NCBI RefSeq assembly: GCF_018854015.1
Contig: NZ_JAAXYO010000090.1
Span: forward strand, 1-64,000
Reading direction: 5' to 3'
Length of the DNA: 64,000 bases
DNA from: Igneacidithiobacillus copahuensis
GTDB lineage: Bacteria; Pseudomonadota; Gammaproteobacteria; Acidithiobacillales; Acidithiobacillaceae
Both the position numbers and the translations under genes were made by a program. The notes below the pieces were generated by a model. The model saw only the letters and a program-made list of their open reading frames with translations. It did no database searches and was not told the origin of the DNA. Each line of letters begins with the position of its first letter. The stretch's first letter is position 1. Below, piece by piece: positions 60,782 to 64,000 of this stretch.

Positions 60782-62250
60782 GACATAAGGGGCTGGGCGT
60801 TTTGGCGTTGCTGACGGCAAGCTCTTTTCTGTATCCAACCTTGGCTCGCGCGAACGGCGAGAAGGCTACCTCGTCCCAGCCCGCTGGTCATGCTGTTCCT
60901 ATCCCCAAGCCGACACCTGAGGAAGATTTTGCGCAAGACCCTTTGCGAACTCTTGCCGATTCGTTGGCCTCAGCGCCCGCCGGCGGCAATGTGACGCGCG
61001 ATGTGTTGTTTGCCGCGGCACGCCGGGGCGACTTTCTGCCCGCTATATCCTGGAGCCTGGCGCACGGATACTGGGGCCTCGCGCAACTGTTGGTCGCCAA
61101 GAACCCGCAACCGACGCCGCGTTGGGTGCAATTGAGCTTGGCGTTGCATGCCCACGATACGCCCGCCCTGGCGCGTCTCTTGCGGCACCCGCAGGGTCTA
61201 CCGGTGCGCGACCGAATGCAGGCGCAGATGGAGCTGGGGCGCTACCGGCAAGCGCGGCAGGATGCATTGTCGGCTATGCAGATCGATCCGTTTGATCGCC
61301 TTCTACGCCGCCAATACCTGGAGGCCGTGCGGGAAAGTGCCACTTACGTTGACCTAGCAGGCCATTGGCAAAGTTTCAATGGCCTCAGCCTCTATGGACC
61401 GCGGCTACGTGGACGTATCGCCTGGAATGACCGTTGGAGCCTAGTGTTCGACGCCGATGCCCTGGCCCAATCTGCGTCTGCGGCCTCTCAGTTGCTGCGT
61501 GTACCCTCGTGGAGTAGCCGCGATCTGGTCGGTATCCGCTGGCAGGATCCGCGTTGGCAGATAGAGGGCTTGTTGGGAAGCTATCAAGCCGAGCGCAACA
61601 CTGTGAGTGGGCGTATTTCGCTTGCCTGGCAAGCTACTGACAGCGGCGAATTCTCGGCAAACTTCGACTATCATGATCGTAGCTTGCAAAGCCCTGCTCT
61701 CGCAGCGGCAGGCATGGTCAACCGCGTTGATCTGCAGTGGGCGCAGCGCTTCGGCTCTTGGCTGGGCAATATCGGCGGGGGATGGCGGCAATATCAGGGA
61801 CAAGACGGGGATGCGCTGGGCAGCGATCGTTTCGCTGAGGTCTCCTTATTGTGGCGTCATGATCTCGGCCCTTGGGAGCTCCAGGTCGGACCCTTCGCGG
61901 ATTATCACGATCTTTCCCGCGTCAGCCAGTTGCAAGGGGTACTCGCGTCCGCGTTGCAGCCGGATGCCCGTACCCCGGATCTTGTATTGCCCGGTAGTTA
62001 TGCCGATATCGGCATGCGAGTGCAGTGGGGAACCTGGGAGCGGGCCGTGGCCAGCGATTGGACCCCGTACCTAGCTCTGAATGTGTACCAAAATACCCGC
62101 TTTGGCCCGCAATATCAGCTTGATGCAGGTTTGAGTACCTCGGTTTTTGGGCCAGATCGATTGCGTATTGGTTTCGCTCAAGGGCAGGGAGGAAATGGCT
62201 TAGCTTTGAACCAGCGCGTAGTGCGTCTCGGGTATCGTTTTTATTTTTAA
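60778..62250 (+). CDS. pelB: Outer-membrane barrel of Pel export (PelB C-terminal-like)
   Basis: This 490-residue protein starts with GTG and a signal peptide (LGVLALLTASSFLYPTLARA). A short helical section (about 60-190, with the TPR-like MELGRYRQARQDALSAMQIDP) precedes a beta-barrel from about 200 to the end, made of alternating strands such as WSLVFDADALAQS and FSANFDYHDRS. The last residues are RLGYRFYF, with a terminal aromatic Phe, as is usual for outer-membrane proteins. It resembles the porin end of PelB, the pore for Pel. The three genes 58293-62250 total about 1,320 residues, near the 1,193 of Pseudomonas PelB. Confidence 0.75.
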   Translation: MRHKGLGVLALLTASSFLYPTLARANGEKATSSQPAGHAVPIPKPTPEEDFAQDPLRTLADSLASAPAGGNVTRDVLFAAARRGDFLPAISWSLAHGYWGLAQLLVAKNPQPTPRWVQLSLALHAHDTPALARLLRHPQGLPVRDRMQAQMELGRYRQARQDALSAMQIDPFDRLLRRQYLEAVRESATYVDLAGHWQSFNGLSLYGPRLRGRIAWNDRWSLVFDADALAQSASAASQLLRVPSWSSRDLVGIRWQDPRWQIEGLLGSYQAERNTVSGRISLAWQATDSGEFSANFDYHDRSLQSPALAAAGMVNRVDLQWAQRFGSWLGNIGGGWRQYQGQDGDALGSDRFAEVSLLWRHDLGPWELQVGPFADYHDLSRVSQLQGVLASALQPDARTPDLVLPGSYADIGMRVQWGTWERAVASDWTPYLALNVYQNTRFGPQYQLDAGLSTSVFGPDRLRIGFAQGQGGNGLALNQRVVRLGYRFYF

Positions 62251-62274
62251 GAATCGAAGAGGGGGAAAATCAAG

Positions 62275-62808
62275 ATGAATTGGCGCGCAGTGGTCGTTTC
62301 TGTAGGGCTGATAGCTTCGCTTGGTGGTTGTGCCGGCATGAATGTGCAAACTGCCGGCCCGCTCGCGGATAACAAGGGATCCACCTGGGCAGTGTTGCCC
62401 TTTGCCAATAACACCGAGACGCCGATGGCCAATGCCCGTGCGGCGGCGATCGCTGCAGGTACCTTGCAGAGTGAGGGGCGTCCGGTACTCGGGAATCTAC
62501 CGATCAATACCCGTACCGAAGCCCTTCTTGGTGGCGACTGGAAGCGGGAATATGCGGACGCGTTGCGTCAGGCGCGTGCCGATGGAGCTCGCTATGCCCT
62601 CGCGGGAAGTGTCGATGAATGGGATTATCGTGCGGGGATCAATGCCGAACCGGAAGTGGCCATGACGCTGTGGGTAGTCGATGTTGCCAACGATAAAGTG
62701 GTTTGGAGTGGGGTGGGGAGTGCCCATGGCGGAAGCCTGGGACGTGGCGGCACGGGAGGAGTTGCGCAACGCCTGATCCAGCGTCTCCTCAATCGCGCGC
62801 TACACTAG
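62275..62808 (+). CDS. pelC: Outer-membrane lipoprotein PelC
   Basis: PelC is a lipoprotein that forms a ring at the periplasmic side of the outer membrane and guides Pel toward the barrel. The 177 residues start with a lipoprotein signal and a lipobox ending at Cys 19 (SLGGCAG). The core includes STWAVLPFANNTETPMANARAAAIAAGTLQ and YALAGSVDEWDYRAGINAEPEVAMTL, which I recognise as the PelC (YbjP/Lpp20-like) fold. AGGGGG precedes the ATG. It sits in its normal place between pelB and pelD. Confidence 0.88.
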   Translation: MNWRAVVVSVGLIASLGGCAGMNVQTAGPLADNKGSTWAVLPFANNTETPMANARAAAIAAGTLQSEGRPVLGNLPINTRTEALLGGDWKREYADALRQARADGARYALAGSVDEWDYRAGINAEPEVAMTLWVVDVANDKVVWSGVGSAHGGSLGRGGTGGVAQRLIQRLLNRALH

Positions 62809-62812
62809 CATC

Positions 62813-64000
62813 ATGGGTATGTTGACGGCGCTGCCACGACGGAGCGAGGGCTGGCTCGAGGCAATTCTGTTGCCGATCGGTGCATTATTGCTCAGTAATT
62901 TTCTGCGTCCCCACGATCCCCTGTTGTTCACCCAGGGATTTCCTTGGTTGATGCTGATTCCCTTGCTTATCGCGTTGCGTTACGCGTTCCTGCCGGCACT
63001 GGCTTCCATGATGATCCTGGCAAGTAATTTTCTCTGGCATCCCTATCCGCTGGGAGTCAGCCTGGAGCTGGCTGCCGGTACGTTGTTGGTGGTCCTCATT
63101 GCCGCGGAGTTCAGTGCGTACTGGTTTCGGCGTGAGACCGGACGTGCGCTCGAGGAAGAAATTACCGCGACCCGGTTACGCCAGCTCGCCGATGATCTCT
63201 ACGTCACCAGAATCTCCCTCGATCGCCTGGAGCAAAGTCTGCTCTACAAACCCGTCTCGGTGCGTAGTGCCCTAGAAGATCTGCGACGTAGTCTCATTGC
63301 CAATCGAGGTATCCTGAACCAGGAGATCGTGTCCCGAGTCTTGTATTTTCTGAATCAGCTTGCCGGGCTCCAGGTCGCTGCCTGGTATTCTCGCTCCGGT
63401 GCGAATGCGCATCCCGTCTTGCTGGCGAGCTTCGGTGACGTTGCCGCTTTGAATGAGTTGGATCCTGTTTGGTACCACGCCGTTGCCCAAAGTCATAGCC
63501 AGAACATTGCAGGCCTTGATTTGGCACAGATTCAGCAATATCTGTCTGTCCATGTCCACCGGGAAGAAGTCGGAGTCGCATATTATCTCGCCATTGAAGA
63601 GATGTCTTTTTTTGCTATTAGCAGAGAAAACTTGCAGATCGTAGAAGTTTTATTTCAGTATCTTTGTAACTATTCCAACGCGGTTCAATTTTCACAGCAA
63701 TTACTGCAACGTTGGTCCGATTGTCCGCCAGAGTTCGCTGTTGATTTTCTGCAACTGCAGCGTTTGGCAAAAATCGTGGTGCATGTGGGATTCTGTGTTC
63801 GCTACGTTCTGCGGGATGCCCAGCAAGCGGAGGCGATTGTGCGAAGCATGGAGAACCTGCGTCGCGGATTGGATGTGTTGTGGCTGCATCGCGGTGATAA
63901 CGGGCTGTATCTGCTGGTACTGCTGCCATTTTCCGGCCAGAGTGCGGTCGAGGGCTACCTGCGGCGAGTGGAAACACAGATCCAGGAAAGCTGCCCAAAC
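62813..64000 (+). CDS. pelD: Cyclic-di-GMP receptor PelD, 3' end outside window
   Basis: PelD is an inner-membrane protein that switches on Pel synthesis when it binds cyclic-di-GMP. The frame is open from ATG 62813 to the window end (396 codons so far). About four membrane helices lie in the first 105 residues, then a coiled/GAF domain (ANRGILNQEIVSRVLYF; VGVAYYLAIEEMSFFAISR) and a degenerate GGDEF domain. An RxxD motif, R351-G-L-D354, and R384/R385 fit, as I recall, the three ligand residues R367, D370 and R402 of Pseudomonas PelD. It starts 4 bases after pelC. pelE, pelF and pelG should follow. Confidence 0.88.
   Translation, partial: MGMLTALPRRSEGWLEAILLPIGALLLSNFLRPHDPLLFTQGFPWLMLIPLLIALRYAFLPALASMMILASNFLWHPYPLGVSLELAAGTLLVVLIAAEFSAYWFRRETGRALEEEITATRLRQLADDLYVTRISLDRLEQSLLYKPVSVRSALEDLRRSLIANRGILNQEIVSRVLYFLNQLAGLQVAAWYSRSGANAHPVLLASFGDVAALNELDPVWYHAVAQSHSQNIAGLDLAQIQQYLSVHVHREEVGVAYYLAIEEMSFFAISRENLQIVEVLFQYLCNYSNAVQFSQQLLQRWSDCPPEFAVDFLQLQRLAKIVVHVGFCVRYVLRDAQQAEAIVRSMENLRRGLDVLWLHRGDNGLYLLVLLPFSGQSAVEGYLRRVETQIQESCPN

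Noticed and set aside
1..64000. CRISPR arrays, insertion sequences or prophage
   Set aside because: I saw no regularly spaced repeats, transposase-like genes with terminal inverted repeats, or phage gene blocks.

Overview
The window looks like chromosomal DNA from a chemolithoautotrophic, GC-rich (roughly 60% by eye) gammaproteobacterium-like organism, most likely an Acidithiobacillus of the A. caldus type. The reasons are a Calvin-cycle phosphoribulokinase joined to a metK-ahcY-metF block, a Pel exopolysaccharide operon, a copper/oxidative-stress block (CopA, KatG, an OprC-like TonB receptor) and the local gene orders. The assignment rests on recognising families and synteny; no database search was run. 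Coding density is very high. Neighbouring genes usually overlap by 1-8 bases, and several convergent pairs share bases of their stop codons. I found no tRNA, rRNA, CRISPR array, IS element or prophage.

Layout. 1-346: end of glutamine synthetase with a terminator. 457-3434: a DUF4124 secreted protein, then surE-pcm-rpoS (stationary-phase sigma factor; nlpD is absent from its usual place). 3437-10280: an Mth938-like protein on the other strand, then a tight amino-acid operon alaC-hom-thrC, an RpfE-like gene and recJ. ThrC carries an unusual cysteine-rich insert. 10277-21130: a metal and redox block with copper ATPase copA (behind a MerR/CueR-type promoter), an MFS transporter, katG, a YdeP-like molybdopterin oxidoreductase and an OprC-like TonB receptor; a Fur-box-like site lies between katG and the oxidoreductase. 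21343-23303: glutathione-dependent formaldehyde detoxification (adhC, fghA). 23582-28109: prfB with its programmed frameshift, lysS and the Lol lipoprotein exporter. 28106-36683: a DUF2062 protein, a ComEC whose C-terminal domain looks degenerate, exbBD, and lipid A/Kdo genes (DUF374 acyltransferase, a possible Kdo-transferase-like protein, lpxK, a Trm112-like protein, kdsB), then ppa.

36680-47722 is almost entirely on the minus strand: clpA/clpS, a parvulin isomerase, a DJ-1 protein, and an envelope and carbon group (gpmI, envC, ctpA, then glgP). 48004-48548 is a small MazF-type toxin with a DUF3018 antitoxin. 48820-55424 holds a rhodanese protein, an adenosine-kinase-like sugar kinase and an outer-membrane protein, followed by the methyl-cycle genes metK, ahcY (behind a clear SAH riboswitch) and metF, then prk with a terminator. 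Together these make SAM, recycle S-adenosylhomocysteine and its adenosine product, and remake methyl-THF.

55553 to the end is a Pel exopolysaccharide operon, pelA through pelD, running off the window. Two things stand out. pelA is cut by an in-frame TGA, with the remaining 113 codons lying intact in the same frame. The PelB export protein, normally one long polypeptide, is represented by three translationally coupled genes: a membrane-anchored TPR protein, a secreted TPR protein and a secreted outer-membrane barrel. PelD keeps an RxxD motif suited to cyclic-di-GMP control. This region is the strongest candidate for unusual biology in the window.
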